Source: Epiperipatus broadwayi
Lineage: Eukaryota; Onychophora; Udeonychophora; Euonychophora; Peripatidae
Direction: 5' to 3'
Length of the DNA: 64,000 bases
Assembly: GCA_028023455.1 (NCBI GenBank)
Contig: JAQFVV010000031.1
Coordinates: 6,924,926-6,988,925, forward strand
A program made the position numbers and the translations under genes. The notes under the pieces were generated by a model. The model saw only the letters and a list, made by a program, of their open reading frames with translations, was not told the origin of the DNA and did no database searches. Shown one piece after another: positions 52,374 to 62,883 of this stretch. Numbering within the stretch: position 1 is the stretch's first letter; the number at the start of each line of letters is the position of its first letter.

Positions 52374-53964
52374 TGTAATCTATAAATAAAATAGGGTAAA
52401 AAGAAAATATAAAATTTCATGCTTATAGCATTATTTATCATCATTAATTATCTGTCAATATTTAACCTCAAGTCATCACTCCAAATTATATTTTCAGTGG
52501 GTATTATTCGTTGCTTATATTTTAAAATGCTCCTAATTATCCAGTGCATAAGATCATCATTTACCTTTTGTTCTCTTATTTTGATTACTCTATTACACTA
52601 TGTTTCTCTCCTACTTTTCATTTTTAAGTAAAAACTTTTTTTTCCATTTACTCATTTCATATTATCATTTTTTATAAATTAATTGGTTATTTATTTTCTT
52701 CATGTTATCTCTCCAGACTCCTCATTTTTTTCTTTTAATTTTTCAAGCTTTATAAAGTTTATAGTAAAATATACAAGTGAATGAACTTATTAAGACTTTA
52801 TTTAGACCTTGAAATTATTCGGCTTCATTATTGTATATGCATTCCTCTTCCTCCCACCATTAGCTTTTCAATAATTTTACTAAATATTCAAAAGCCAATC
52901 TTGCAAATTAATTTTACAGGTCCAAATTTTATATTCTACTCCACAACTTCCATCTATTGTAGTTTGATAAATTAATGTATACAAGATGGCAGGGGGTCAC
53001 TAAATCTATATTCATTGTTTTTCATATCAACAGACTTCTTCCTAGGATAAATCATAGCTTTCATTAGTGAAGTGCTGATACCTGAATGTACTACATCTGC
53101 ACCATTTTGGATCTAATGTACCTTTTATAAATCACCCACCATTTACTTTTCTCCCCTATAAAGCTATCAGTATCTAATCCAAAAACAGGTTTTTGAATTT
53201 CAAACTGATAGTTTGAGGAAAAACAATAACAATAAAAGATAACTATTGAGTGTAAGGTGTATAGAGTCTCGAAAATACAGATGCACTAGATCAATATTCA
53301 AACTCCTTGCAGATGAAGATTGTAAATCTTTAACATTATCTGTAAACATGGTTAGTGTAGTTCTGGATATACATTTAATAAGTATGAACCTTTTGCATCC
53401 ATTAATTTCTCCATCTTGCAATAATGCAATGTATTAGCTGAAAATCATGTCATTTGTTTGACATAAATTAATTTTCTGTTCAACTATCATTTCTAAATGA
53501 TATCTTTTATTTTATTATCACCTGTGTGGATTATTTCAGTCAGGAGTAAAAGGATAAATATTGGAGATTAAGGATCAGTGATTACATTGGGTCTATGATT
53601 TCAGTATACAAACTCCTTATGAACTGCAGACAATAAATATGTTCAATTACCATTTCATTTTATTGATTTTTTACTCTTTTAAAATAAATTATTTTGAGTC
53701 TAAAGTTTTAAAAATTATCTCAAATTCTACTTAACATTTGTTAATTTTGCCATAAAGTCTACAATCATTAATAAATGAGTGTGATGTAATAACTTTTTTT
53801 AAATTTCACCATCATTCATTCAGGAGTTTATGCAATATTTAAGACGAGAAGTGATTGATTTTCGATGTGGAAACTTTTAGCTTCTGAATCCATAAATCCA
53901 TCATGCCAATAAATCAACCGTGTGACTAAAATTTGAAAAATGTGATATATAGATCTCTCTCAGC
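52374..53964. other. AT-rich stretch, nothing recognised
   Basis: Overlapping open frames at 53200-53437 on both strands have no family features. The stretch CAAGATGGCAGGGGG near 52983 is YY1-like but isolated. Confidence 0.35.
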
Positions 53965-54022
53965 GTTTATGTAAACAAAAGCTAGTTAGGAGCTATTGGT
54001 AAAGCTCCATCTAGTGATCATA
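53965..54022 (+). repeat. 3' part of the 54802-54968 element
   Basis: CGTTTATGTAAACAAA, then AGCTATTGGTAAAGCTCCAT and an AT run. It matches CGTTTATGTAAAACAAA and GTTTTGGTATAGCGCCAT at 54899-54955. The hammerhead half is absent, so this copy is 5'-truncated. Confidence 0.6.
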
Positions 54023-54395
54023 TATATAAATCATTGAATGTGGTTTTGAATCAAATTAGTAATGACTTGATAAATTTTTATTTTTATTTATCTAAATTTT
54101 TATTTCCTTCAATCAAAGGGAGAAAAAAATTAATTTAAATGTCAATAGCTTTACTGTTCTTTAGAATCAACTATTTTAAGTTTTAATACTTATAAACATA
54201 AATTTTGTTTTATTTATTGGCTGCCATGAGTAAATAACATTTGACTTGATTAGGTATATCTAGAAATGAATTTATATATATTTTTTATACTATTTGAAAT
54301 ATTGACACCAAATCATCAATTATTTATACTGCATTAATATAAGTGGATTGCCATTTTCCAGAAATCGATATAATCTGCACAAATATCATATCGTA

Positions 54396-54480
54396 GTCAA
54401 GCATTGGTGGCCCAGTGGTTTCATAGCTGCCTTTCAAGCAGCTGGCCCAGGTTCACTTCCTGGTCAACGCTTTGACATAT
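54396..54480 (+). repeat. tRNA-derived SINE, copy 6, with near-perfect tRNA-Glu-like fold
   Basis: Acceptor GCATTGG (54401-54407) with TCAACGC (54464-54470), anticodon stem GCTGC/GCAGC around CTTTCAA (54426-54442, anticodon TTC), T arm CCAGG/CCTGG around TTCACTT (54447-54463). Box A is TGGCCCAGTGG and box B GGTTCACTTCC. The D stem is poor. The family ends GTCAA and TTTGACATAT extend the acceptor pairing. This copy lacks about 20 bases found in the other copies between the anticodon and T arms, so it is nearest to the source tRNA. A functional tRNA is unlikely. Confidence 0.75.
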
Positions 54481-54801
54481 ATAAAAAATATATATCATGT
54501 CATATGTTTTATAAGTAAATGTATAGGAATAATCCAATAACAGACATGCTTCTCATTGCAAGAAACATATCATTCACAACTTTTACATAAAGAATTTAAA
54601 ATTAGAGATTCATTTATAAATATTTGCTAATAACAATATTTAAATTTGATATTTTAATAGAAAAAAACAAAAATTTATGTTGGCTTTTATAGATGCTATT
54701 TTCAAGCTTTACCTTTCTTTGATTTAAAAGATGTTATGATTCCCATTCACATAAGGTTAAAAATTAAACCATATTTTCATTTATATCGTTGATTAGTTTA
54801 T
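54481..54801. other. AT-rich stretch, nothing recognised
   Basis: No supported feature. Confidence 0.4.
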
Positions 54802-54976
54802 ATATATATATCTCCCACTGAGGATAGCAAACCAGCTTGAAATCAGCTGATCTGGGAGTGAGCAAATGAAAGAGGTAGTTAATTTCTGACTCTTTTTTCG
54901 TTTATGTAAAACAAATCTTACACTTGTTCGGCGGTTTTGGTATAGCGCCATCTTTTGGACATATATATATATATAT
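54802..54976 (+). mobile_element. Small AT-bounded element carrying a hammerhead-like core
   Basis: Between two short (AT)n runs lie about 150 bases. They begin with a hammerhead fold (54812-54858) and end GTATAGCGCCATCTTTTGGAC before the AT run. A 5'-truncated copy at 53965-54022 shares the 3' half, so the 3' end is a true family terminus. No protein is encoded. A non-autonomous retroelement with ribozyme, like retrozymes or PLE derivatives, is a reasonable guess. Confidence 0.6.
54812..54858 (+). ncRNA. Hammerhead ribozyme candidate (type I)
   Basis: Stem I: CTCCCA (54812-54817) pairs perfectly with TGGGAG (54853-54858). Core: CTGAGGA (54818-54824), which fits CUGANGA. Stem II: AGC (54826-54828) with GCT (54835-54837), loop AAACCA; the closing pair is a T-T mismatch where G-C is usual. 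GAAA at 54839-54842. Stem III: ATCAGCTGAT (54842-54851), a perfect palindrome. The cleavage triplet is ATC, with cleavage expected after 54852. All core nucleotides are present; only stem II is weak. Confidence 0.7.
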
Positions 54977-56340
54977 GTTTACATAAATTTAAATTTGAAT
55001 GTTATTAGTTTTGGATAAATTGGATAATTGTCATAAAATCCTAAATGTTAGAGTTTCCTGATCATTTCCCTAATAAGGAAAATAAGACAAAATCTATTGG
55101 ATCAAATGCCTAAAATTAATGAAAGCATTCCATCCCATTTTGGTACTTAAACAACATATTATTTTTTAGAGCAAGTGACTATATATATTTTTCTTTGTGA
55201 AAAATATAAAGTTATTCGATATCTACTTATAAAACTTTAGTAAAATCCCAAAGTATTTAATTTTAAATGGGAAATATTTTATTCATAGATGATGTCATTT
55301 GTTTAAAATAAAGTTACTGCTTCTTGATTAATTATCCTTTTCTCTTACCAAATCATGAATTAAAAATAAGCGAAATGTTTAAACTTTGCCGTTAAATACT
55401 ACTATATAAAGATGATTTGAACTAACGAAGCATACACCCACAAAGCTGATTTTTTCTAAATTTTTTATATATTACAATAATACAAAATAATACGAAATAT
55501 ATATATATAAGTGTGGCTGAGCGCTTTCAAGAGACACAATCCTCATAGTCATAGCCTTATTGTAATTAAAGAAAGTGGTTAACTGCAATGCAAATTTACG
55601 CAAATGACTTTATGTATTCCATTTCTTGGATATATTGTAGCATGTGTCTTTTCTATTGATAGTATGATTGTCCCTAGCAATAAAGCAAATCTCTTTCACC
55701 TTTTTTAAAGTCGTGTCGTTCTCTGCAAACAATAACAGAGTCCTGTGTTTGGAAATCGTGTCTTGCTGAGCTGTGATGCTGGACGAAAGCTTAGTTACAA
55801 GTTGAATCTTTTATTGCTTTGTTATAAGAATATATTAAAAATATAAATAATAATAGCTATATGTAATAAGTAACATATTAATTGTAAATTTTAGAAAACA
55901 AACATTCTACATTATCCACTTACATCAATGAGTGAATTTGTATTTAATTATAATTTATAACTGTCCATAATATAAATATATTTATATTTAAAAATCATGA
56001 AGTTTATTCTAATTAATACTTGCTAGGTGTATTTCATGTTTTGAAATAATATCAAAATAAAGTCTGCTCAATATCAATAGTATTTGGGCTTTTTTTTATT
56101 TTTGATTGGAACATGATAAAGAAGATATTTTAAGGCTGATCTGTAGATCATATATATTAAATTTTTCATTGACGACAGTTATAGATATATAGTCTTTCCA
56201 AAACATGCATTTCAGCATGGATTTTTTTGACAACATATACTGTATTTCTGTGTGTTCTGAAGTGATAAAATCTGTGGCACATATTTTACTTCATTACCTC
56301 ATGACATTTGAAAACTTAAAAGTAGGGTTTGAACCTGTTA
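54977..56340. other. AT-rich stretch, nothing recognised
   Basis: A slightly GC-richer patch (55505-55800) has no frame or repeat match I can support. KHAFQHGF near 56196-56222 is too short to call a reverse transcriptase. Confidence 0.35.
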
Positions 56341-56400
56341 TATATATATCATATTCTTATTACTATATATATATATATATATCATATTCTTATTACTATT
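56341..56400. repeat. (TA)n with duplicated ATCATATTCTTATTACTA
   Basis: Two copies of the 18-mer separated by an AT run, at the outer end of the left PLE arm. Confidence 0.7.
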
Positions 56401-57206
56401 TGTGGGATATTCCGTGTAGTGAAAAAACTAAATGCTGACATTTCAGTACAATATCAAGTACCTTCCTCAGAGCGTCCTCTTTCTCAAATCATAAGAATGC
56501 ATGTGAGATTTAAAATCGTTTTTATCGTTTTCTTTCTCCTCATATTTAAATTCTATTGGTTGAGAAGTTTTAAAATTTATTTTCTCTTCCAATAGCTTCT
56601 TCCAAATATTGTTAATCTTCCTTAATTCACACCTTTCATTTATGTCCTTGGGCCTTTTAAAAATATCTATAGCTTTTCTTAGCAATCTCTGGTCATATTG
56701 TTCAATTTTTGCTAAAACATTTGTTTTTTTCAAAATTGATATCATGATTTGTTAATTTTATATGAGAATAAATAGCTGATAAATTGGATTTTTCTCTCAC
56801 TGCCAGAATGTGTTCTTCCTTTCTAATATTTATTCTATGATTAGTCTGTCCTATATATGTATGTGGACAGACCCTACATGGAATTTCCTATACACCATGA
56901 TACTCCAAAGCAATTTTATCTTTAGGAAGTGGAAATATTTCACTAATTTTTTTATAAGTAGTGTAAATTGTGTGAATATTATTATTGTTTAAAATGTTAC
57001 CAATTCTATCAGTTACTCCTTTTATATATGGCAAAATTGTCTTAATTTTTGATGTATCAAAGTCTTTTTTGTTTTGATATTTATAAGCTCTATTAATAAT
57101 GTTGTAATTAAAACCATTATGAAGAAGCATTTTATTAGTAGCAAAGAGGTCCCGGTGAAAATGGTTATCATCAGAAAGTCTCTTTGTTCTATCCAATAAC
57201 AACATT
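56396..57206 (-). pseudogene. 3' half of a Penelope-like element, left arm
   Basis: The minus-strand frame from 57205 reads LLLDRTKRLSDDNHFHRD, later SKIKTILPYIKGVTDRIG, then EYHGV*EIPCRVCPHTYIGQ (the GIY-YIG endonuclease) and REKSNLSAIYSHIKLTNHD. This is the connector and endonuclease of a PLE; the reverse transcriptase is absent. One stop (TAG-type at 56889) lies in the GIY motif. The arm ends with the motif CTGAGGA...GAAA and a hexamer-rich tail to TATTTGTGGGATATT. It is joined 5' to 5' to the right arm at about 57200. Confidence 0.9.
56432..56474 (-). ncRNA. Minimal hammerhead candidate in the left PLE arm
   Basis: Minus strand: CTGAGGA (56470-56464), stem II GTAC with GTAC, GAAA (56444-56441), then TGTC with a GTC cleavage triplet and AGC pairing with GCT to form stem I. 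Stem III would be only two pairs (A-U and U-G), so it needs a dimer. Confidence 0.5.
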
Positions 57207-57910
57207 ATTAATAGGGCTTATACATATCAAAAGAAAAAAGATTTTGCTACATCAAAAATTAAGACAATTTTGCCATATATAAAAGGAGTAACTGATAGAA
57301 TTGGTAACATTTTAAAGAATAATAATATTCAGACAATTTACACTACTTATAAAAAATTAGTGAAATATTTCCACTTCCTAAAGATAAAATTGCTTTGGAG
57401 TGTCATGGTGTATATGAAATTTCATGTAGGGTCTGTCCACATACATATATAGGACAGACTAATCATAGAATATATATTAGAAAGGAAGAACACATTCTGT
57501 CAGTGAGAGAAAAATCCAATTCATCAGCTATTTATTCTCATATAAAATTAACAAATCATGATATCAATTTTGAAAAAAACAAATGTTTTAGCAAAAATTG
57601 AACAATATGACCAGAGATTGCTAAGAAAAGCTATAGAGATTTTTAAAAGGCCCAAGAGCATAAATGAAAATGTGAATTAAAGAAGATTAACAACATTTGG
57701 AAGAAGCTATTGGAAGAAAAAATAAATTTTAAAACTTCTCAACCAATAGAATTTAAATATGAGGAGAAAGAAAACGATAAAAACGATTTTAAATCTCACA
57801 TGCATTCTAATGATTTGAGAAAGAGGACGCTCTGAGGAAGGTACTTGATATTGTACTGAAACGTCAGCATTTAGCTTTTTCACTACACGGAATATCCCAC
57901 AAATAGTAAT
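57199..57910 (+). pseudogene. 3' half of a Penelope-like element, right arm
   Basis: It is the inverted copy of the left arm from AACATTATTAATAG to TATCCCACAAATAGTAAT. Frames read KIKTILPYIKGVTDRIGNIL, then GVYEISCRVCPHTYIGQTNH (GIY and YIG positions intact), then IRKEEHILSVREKSNSSAIY. A frameshift near 57355 and stops after 57600 break it. It differs from the left arm at scattered positions and small indels, so the arms have aged or come from two insertions. Confidence 0.9.
57828..57869 (+). ncRNA. Minimal hammerhead candidate in the right PLE arm
   Basis: Core CTGAGGA (57832-57838), stem II GTAC (57841-57844) with GTAC (57853-57856) plus flanking pairs, GAAA (57858-57861), then CGTC (57862-57865) with the canonical GTC triplet. 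Stem I: GCT (57829-57831) with AGC (57866-57868). Stem III is ACGU self-pairing, two pairs, as in dimer-dependent hammerheads known from PLEs. Confidence 0.6.
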
Positions 57911-57943
57911 AATAATATGACATCTTTTATCCGTGAAAATATT

Positions 57944-57944
57944 A

Positions 57945-57979
<35 letters not shown>
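57944..57979. repeat. (AT)n array
   Basis: About 36 bases next to the right PLE arm. Confidence 0.9.
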
Positions 57980-57980
<1 letters not shown>

Positions 57981-59463
57981 TCATCTGGGAATGTTAAGCA
58001 CACATATATACATGCATTACTTCCACCCTGTTTATTAAAGATGGTGATGTTTAACCAATTTCATAATTATTAAGTGATTTATTTCTAAAATCTTAAATTT
58101 CCTTCTTTATAAATAATCGTGTATATGTATATGTATTACAGATTCAGAAAGTAATGTTGTCTATAAAGGAATATATAAGAAATTCTATAAATTATTATTT
58201 ACTCTTCCATATCTAAAAATCTAGGTGTCTTACTAAAAATGAGTGTTTTATATGTATTAGTTTGGTATTACTTAGTTATATACTGCATTTCAATTATATT
58301 TATTGAATTTAAATATATTAAACTTTAATTTAAATTTTTTATTCTAATTTAACTTAACAAACAAATAAACTAACCAATTTTTAAACTTCAATAAAAGCAT
58401 TTAAAAATTAAAAATAAAAAAGCAACAACATTCTATATAAAAAATTTTGACCATAATTATTTCTGATAAAGTAAATTTTCAGTTGACAATTTTTTTTAGA
58501 AAGCTAAAAAAAATCAATTAAAATCTAAATGCAAATAACCCTTCCCTCCCCCCCCCCCCAAAAAAAAAAGATAAACAAATTCATTTTCAATTTTTTTGTG
58601 TTTTCTTGAGTTCTCCAAGTCCAGCATATTTTTATCTTTACACAGAATGAGCATATTCTTTGTATCCCTTGTTTCTTTATCATTTAAAATATTTCTATTA
58701 ATACACATTAAAATTACACAAATCTTTTATTAATTAAAATATTTATTATCAATTCATTAAAATGGATTCATACTGTTAAGATAAATTATGATTTCTTCCA
58801 GCATTAATTGGAAGATTTATATAAAAATAAGTTCAGAGATTAATGGATCTTGATTAGAAGAAAAATGTAGACTACTGTTTTAAAGTCGTTTTCTGAATAC
58901 ATGCTAGACAATTATATAATACTTTTTTTTCTGTAACACTTAAATAAAATAGTAAATGTCTCTATTATTAGCATATAATTGAAATCATATTTTAAGGCTT
59001 CAGTCAAATCTTATATTAGGCAAATATTGCTACACAAAAATTGTGTTATGTTAAAAACCTTAGCATATTTAAATGTCATGTAATTAGTTGGGATAGTATA
59101 AAAGGAATAAATTGTATACTAGATATCAGAAAATAAATGGCATTCATCTCAATGACAAAGAATAATAACCAAGATTAGTTTTTTCCTATCACTGTATCAT
59201 TGATTAGTCTAGCTTCCTATAGATGGATGTGCAGTCAGATAGAAAATGGACTATTGTTTCTATTTATGAATCTACTGCTCATATCACAACTTTTATTAAA
59301 TCTTTTTGAATATTTTTTTTGTTTTGATTTAAATTAATTTTTCAATTAATCTTTTATATATACTTATATTATCATTCAACAAATTTAAAAAGTATAATGT
59401 TTTAGATCTTTTGTTAATTTAACAGTATACCATTTCATTTTTATTTAAGTTCTTATAATTCTG
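57980..59463. other. AT-rich stretch with a C/A homopolymer pair
   Basis: Only a run of about 11 C followed by A's (58547-58570) stands out. Confidence 0.4.

Positions 59464-59541
<78 letters not shown>
59464..59541. repeat. Two (TA)n arrays around AATAAAAATT
   Basis: The pair with its flanks (AATTTTTATT after the second array) forms a self-complementary block. Confidence 0.85.
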
Positions 59542-59545
<4 letters not shown>

Positions 59546-59970
59546 TATTTTGTCTAGACATATACATAAACTCACAAACTTCTTTTCAATTGTTGTTACT
59601 AATGAACACAAAAATTGTATATTTTCTATATATTATTTAAATATTTATAACCATTTTTACTAAATATTTGTGTAGTAATAAATAAAAAAGATAAATTTCA
59701 TGTTTATACTTCAATTTTTTAAAAAAAATTGTTTTATTTTTAAATAATATAAATTAATAAATTCTAAGCAATGATTAAAAAGTACAATCATTGTAATCTT
59801 GTTCTCCATCAAACACTCTACTGCTATAATTTTGTGATATTTTTACAAATACAATTTTATATTTAAAAACAAAATTCAATAATTTTATAATGACTTTATA
59901 ATTATTCATTCATGTTTGAAGCATAGAACTTATTCAATCAAAGTTTTGTTGTTTAACTTTATTCATTAGT
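59542..59970. other. AT-rich stretch, nothing recognised
   Basis: No supported feature. Confidence 0.4.
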
Positions 59971-60055
59971 TAAACCACTAAACATCTCATGATAACCATC
60001 TCATGCTAGCACATAACTGTTAGTAAACAGGCAAAATCTCTCCATACAGTAGTGC
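59971..60055 (+). repeat. CATCACATGA-box repeat, rearranged copy
   Basis: ACCACTAAACATCTCATGAT and ACCATCTCATGCTAGCAC, then CTCTCCATACAGTAG, which is inverted relative to the copies at 1149-1207 and 62811-62883. Confidence 0.5.
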
Positions 60056-60275
60056 CACCCTGTGCCAACCAGAGTAATCAATGGAGGCCAGAAGGCTTGT
60101 GCATAAAACCCCTATCTAGTGCCTACTCATCCAATATCCCCAGACTAGTTTCTGACTTATGGCCTTCATCAATGAGGAGCTTTGGATCTGAGATGCTTTT
60201 TACAGTTTCGACTACCAAAGCAATTTTCTTCAGTACTATAACAGACACAATACAAATACATGGAAACAATTAAGT
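60046..60275 (-). repeat. GC-richer block, possible element with a decayed hammerhead
   Basis: Markedly GC-richer than its surroundings. The minus strand starts with ACTGAAGA (60234-60227) and GTAGTCGAAACTG, in the order of a hammerhead core, but stem II does not pair well. It then has AAGGCCATAAGTC and CTGGGGATATTGGATGAGTA. The plus frame 60052-60273 is open for 73 codons with no family match. It is more likely a repeat end than an exon. Confidence 0.35.
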
Positions 60276-60630
60276 ACTATTGATATAGTATCAGTATTAA
60301 TTAAGTCAATAATAATAATGACTTTTTTCAGTCTGAAAATATTTCAATTTTTTTATATAAATTAAATACAATTCCGAAATATTGCAAGATTTAGAAATAT
60401 GTTTCCACTATGAATTATTCTTATAGTTTACCTCTTACAAAATAGATAGAAACCAGTAACAATTCATAAAAGCCAAAGTGAGCTACTATTTGTGTTTCTG
60501 TTCAAAGAGTATGCCCAGAGCTTAAAATTGATGAAATGTTACCATAATATATATGTATAATAGATATTCTCCAAAACTTTGTTGCCATATATATATAATA
60601 AATAAAATATCCGTTAATTAAAAACAATAT

Positions 60631-60920
60631 TGTAATTATAATTGAAATAATATTTTTAACGGTTTACAAACAATTACAAACAATCTTTAAATCCGCAGAA
60701 GTACTTTCGGTTACTTTCTAACCTGCCTCAACTGCCATTAAATTCAAAAACTAAAAGCGGAAGCAAACGTTATCAATTCAACATTTGCTTCCGCTTTTAG
60801 TTTTTGAATTTAATGGCAGTTGAGGCAGGTTAGAAAGTAACCAAAAGTACTTCTGCGGATTTAAAGAATGTTTGTAATTGTTTGTAAACCGTTAAAAATA
60901 TTATTTCAATTATAATTATA
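60631..60920. mobile_element. Foldback element with 140-bp arms
   Basis: The left arm (60631-60770) and right arm (60781-60920) are inverted copies with about four mismatches over 140 bases and a 10-base loop (TATCAATTCA). The inner arm is GC-richer (AGCGGAAGCAAA). The outer parts are AATTATAATTGAAATAATAT. No protein is encoded. It is a MITE-like or foldback element, or a recent palindromic duplication. Confidence 0.85.
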
Positions 60921-62810
60921 TATATATAGTTATAAATTATTATTGATTTACATTTTTACTTTATTTTTTTAAAAATATCATTAGTCTAAATCTTTTATTG
61001 ACATTTAATAAAGTGAATTTATTAAATAGTGAAACTATTATTATTAATGATGTAAAAATTATAATTATGTTATGAACAAAAAGCATCAAAAATCAATATT
61101 GTAAAAAAACGTTGTGAAATCAGTAATTCAAATGCAAATAATATATTTTAAATAATATTAAATTTTATGAAAATATTGTAATGTATTTAAATTGTTTTTC
61201 ACAATTTCGCCTGCATGTTATTTAATAATTGCTTGATTTGTGTTATTTTATCTTTATTGCCCATTCATCTGAATAAAGTTCTTGTTATTTTATCATGCAA
61301 CTTTAAACGCTAGAAATTATTATTTAAGTATATAAGATTGTGCTTCTCAAAATATGATGAAGAAATTAACTGTTGCTAAAATCTTATAGGTAAGTGTAAA
61401 TTCAAATATGTGTCAGTGGTTAATAGGCTTTAGTAGTTTGGTGTATTTGTGTATTAGGGATCAACCTAGCCCTGTCATTACTAAAGCTGGAATTTATTTG
61501 GGACCTCTCTCCTCATAGTCCCTCGTCTAGAATAAGAAATGTAATTATTTTCTGTTACTTAATATCTGCAAATATCTTTTTCTTTTTTACTTTATTGGTC
61601 ATCTGCAGGAACAGATATGCTGAACAATGTTTTTTATTATTATTATTAAGTCATATATATATATTTGTGTGTGTGTTTATATGTAAAAATAAATTGTGTA
61701 TAAGAAAATTTAATATAAGACACAATTAGGATATGCACAGGAATCATTAAAGTATCTTATTAGAAATAGTGTAATATGCATTAGTGGTGGAAACTAGAAA
61801 AAAAAATAGGACTATCACAATCATAAAACTCTCCAGTTATTCCAGATCTATGTTGCTAAGAATTTTAATCTATAAAAGCTTGGTCTTATATACATATTAG
61901 TGATGAATCATGAGTGTTTTAGGAATAGAAGCACACTTCTTTTTTTATAATTGTTTTATTTCACTTGCCACAACAATTTTTACATAATAGCACCTAATAT
62001 ATATTACACATATCTAGAAAAATCTGAAACTCTTATCTGCAAATCATAGAATATATTATCAATATATTTTTATTTTCCAAATTCTTTTAACATTCTTAAA
62101 AGTTTTAAAAGTAAATTAGATCTTAGCATTATTTGAATTTCTTATAATCAATGAGAATGTGAGGATGAGTTAATTGAGTTCATTCCCAATCCCGTATATA
62201 TAAAAACAATTCGACTGTTGGTAAAAAAAAATGAAAGTGAATTTTTTTAATTGAAATTTAATTTTAGCTTTTGAAAGTTGTAGTGAATTTTTCTCCAGAA
62301 GCAGTCATTCCATTCAATACATGGATGCTTCATCCCTGACACACATATATATTTTGGAAGTGCATAGAATTATTGAAGTTTAGCCATGATTTTAAAAAAA
62401 AAAACTTTTATTGCAAATATTCAAGGCAGTTTCATACTCTCATATTTATATTTTAAAATTTAATAAGTCATGAATATGTATAATTATATATAAAGAACTT
62501 TCATATCAGCATAATGTTTAACATAATCCAGCTCAAACATCTTTCCTTTTGCATGGACACACAAAAAAGGAATGTATTTTTATATGCATATTAAATTAAA
62601 TACATAGACTTGTATATATATGAGGAAAAATATCCACTAAAATGAAATAAATTTTAATTTTTGAGTTACTAAGAAATAATCAATTGCTACTGATTAACTA
62701 TTCTTGAGATTAAGCAAGTTTTTTTTCATAAACTTATAATACATATTTTGATGTGGATTTTTGATGTGACAGGGATCCTTTTTTACTTCAAACCCAAGTT
62801 CTTATATGTA
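60921..62810. other. AT-rich stretch, nothing recognised
   Basis: A patch near 61430-61540 is GC-richer (CTAGCCCTGTCATTACTAAA) but has no recognisable feature. Confidence 0.4.
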
Positions 62811-62883
62811 CCACTAACCATCACATGACCATCCCTTCTTATGCTAACACAAGTACTTTACACAGCTACTGTATGGAGAGTTT
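62811..62883 (+). repeat. CATCACATGA/GTATGGAGAG repeat, best copy
   Basis: CCACTAACCATCACATGACC, ATCCCTTCTTATGCTAACAC, then CAGCTACTGTATGGAGAGTT. Same order as 1149-1207 (minus). Confidence 0.6.

Noticed and set aside
53200-53437. Overlapping frames on both strands, possible exon
   Set aside because: No splice signals, no base-composition shift and no recognisable motif.
56190-56225. KHAFQHGF, like a reverse transcriptase motif
   Set aside because: Too short; no flanking reverse transcriptase motifs in any frame.
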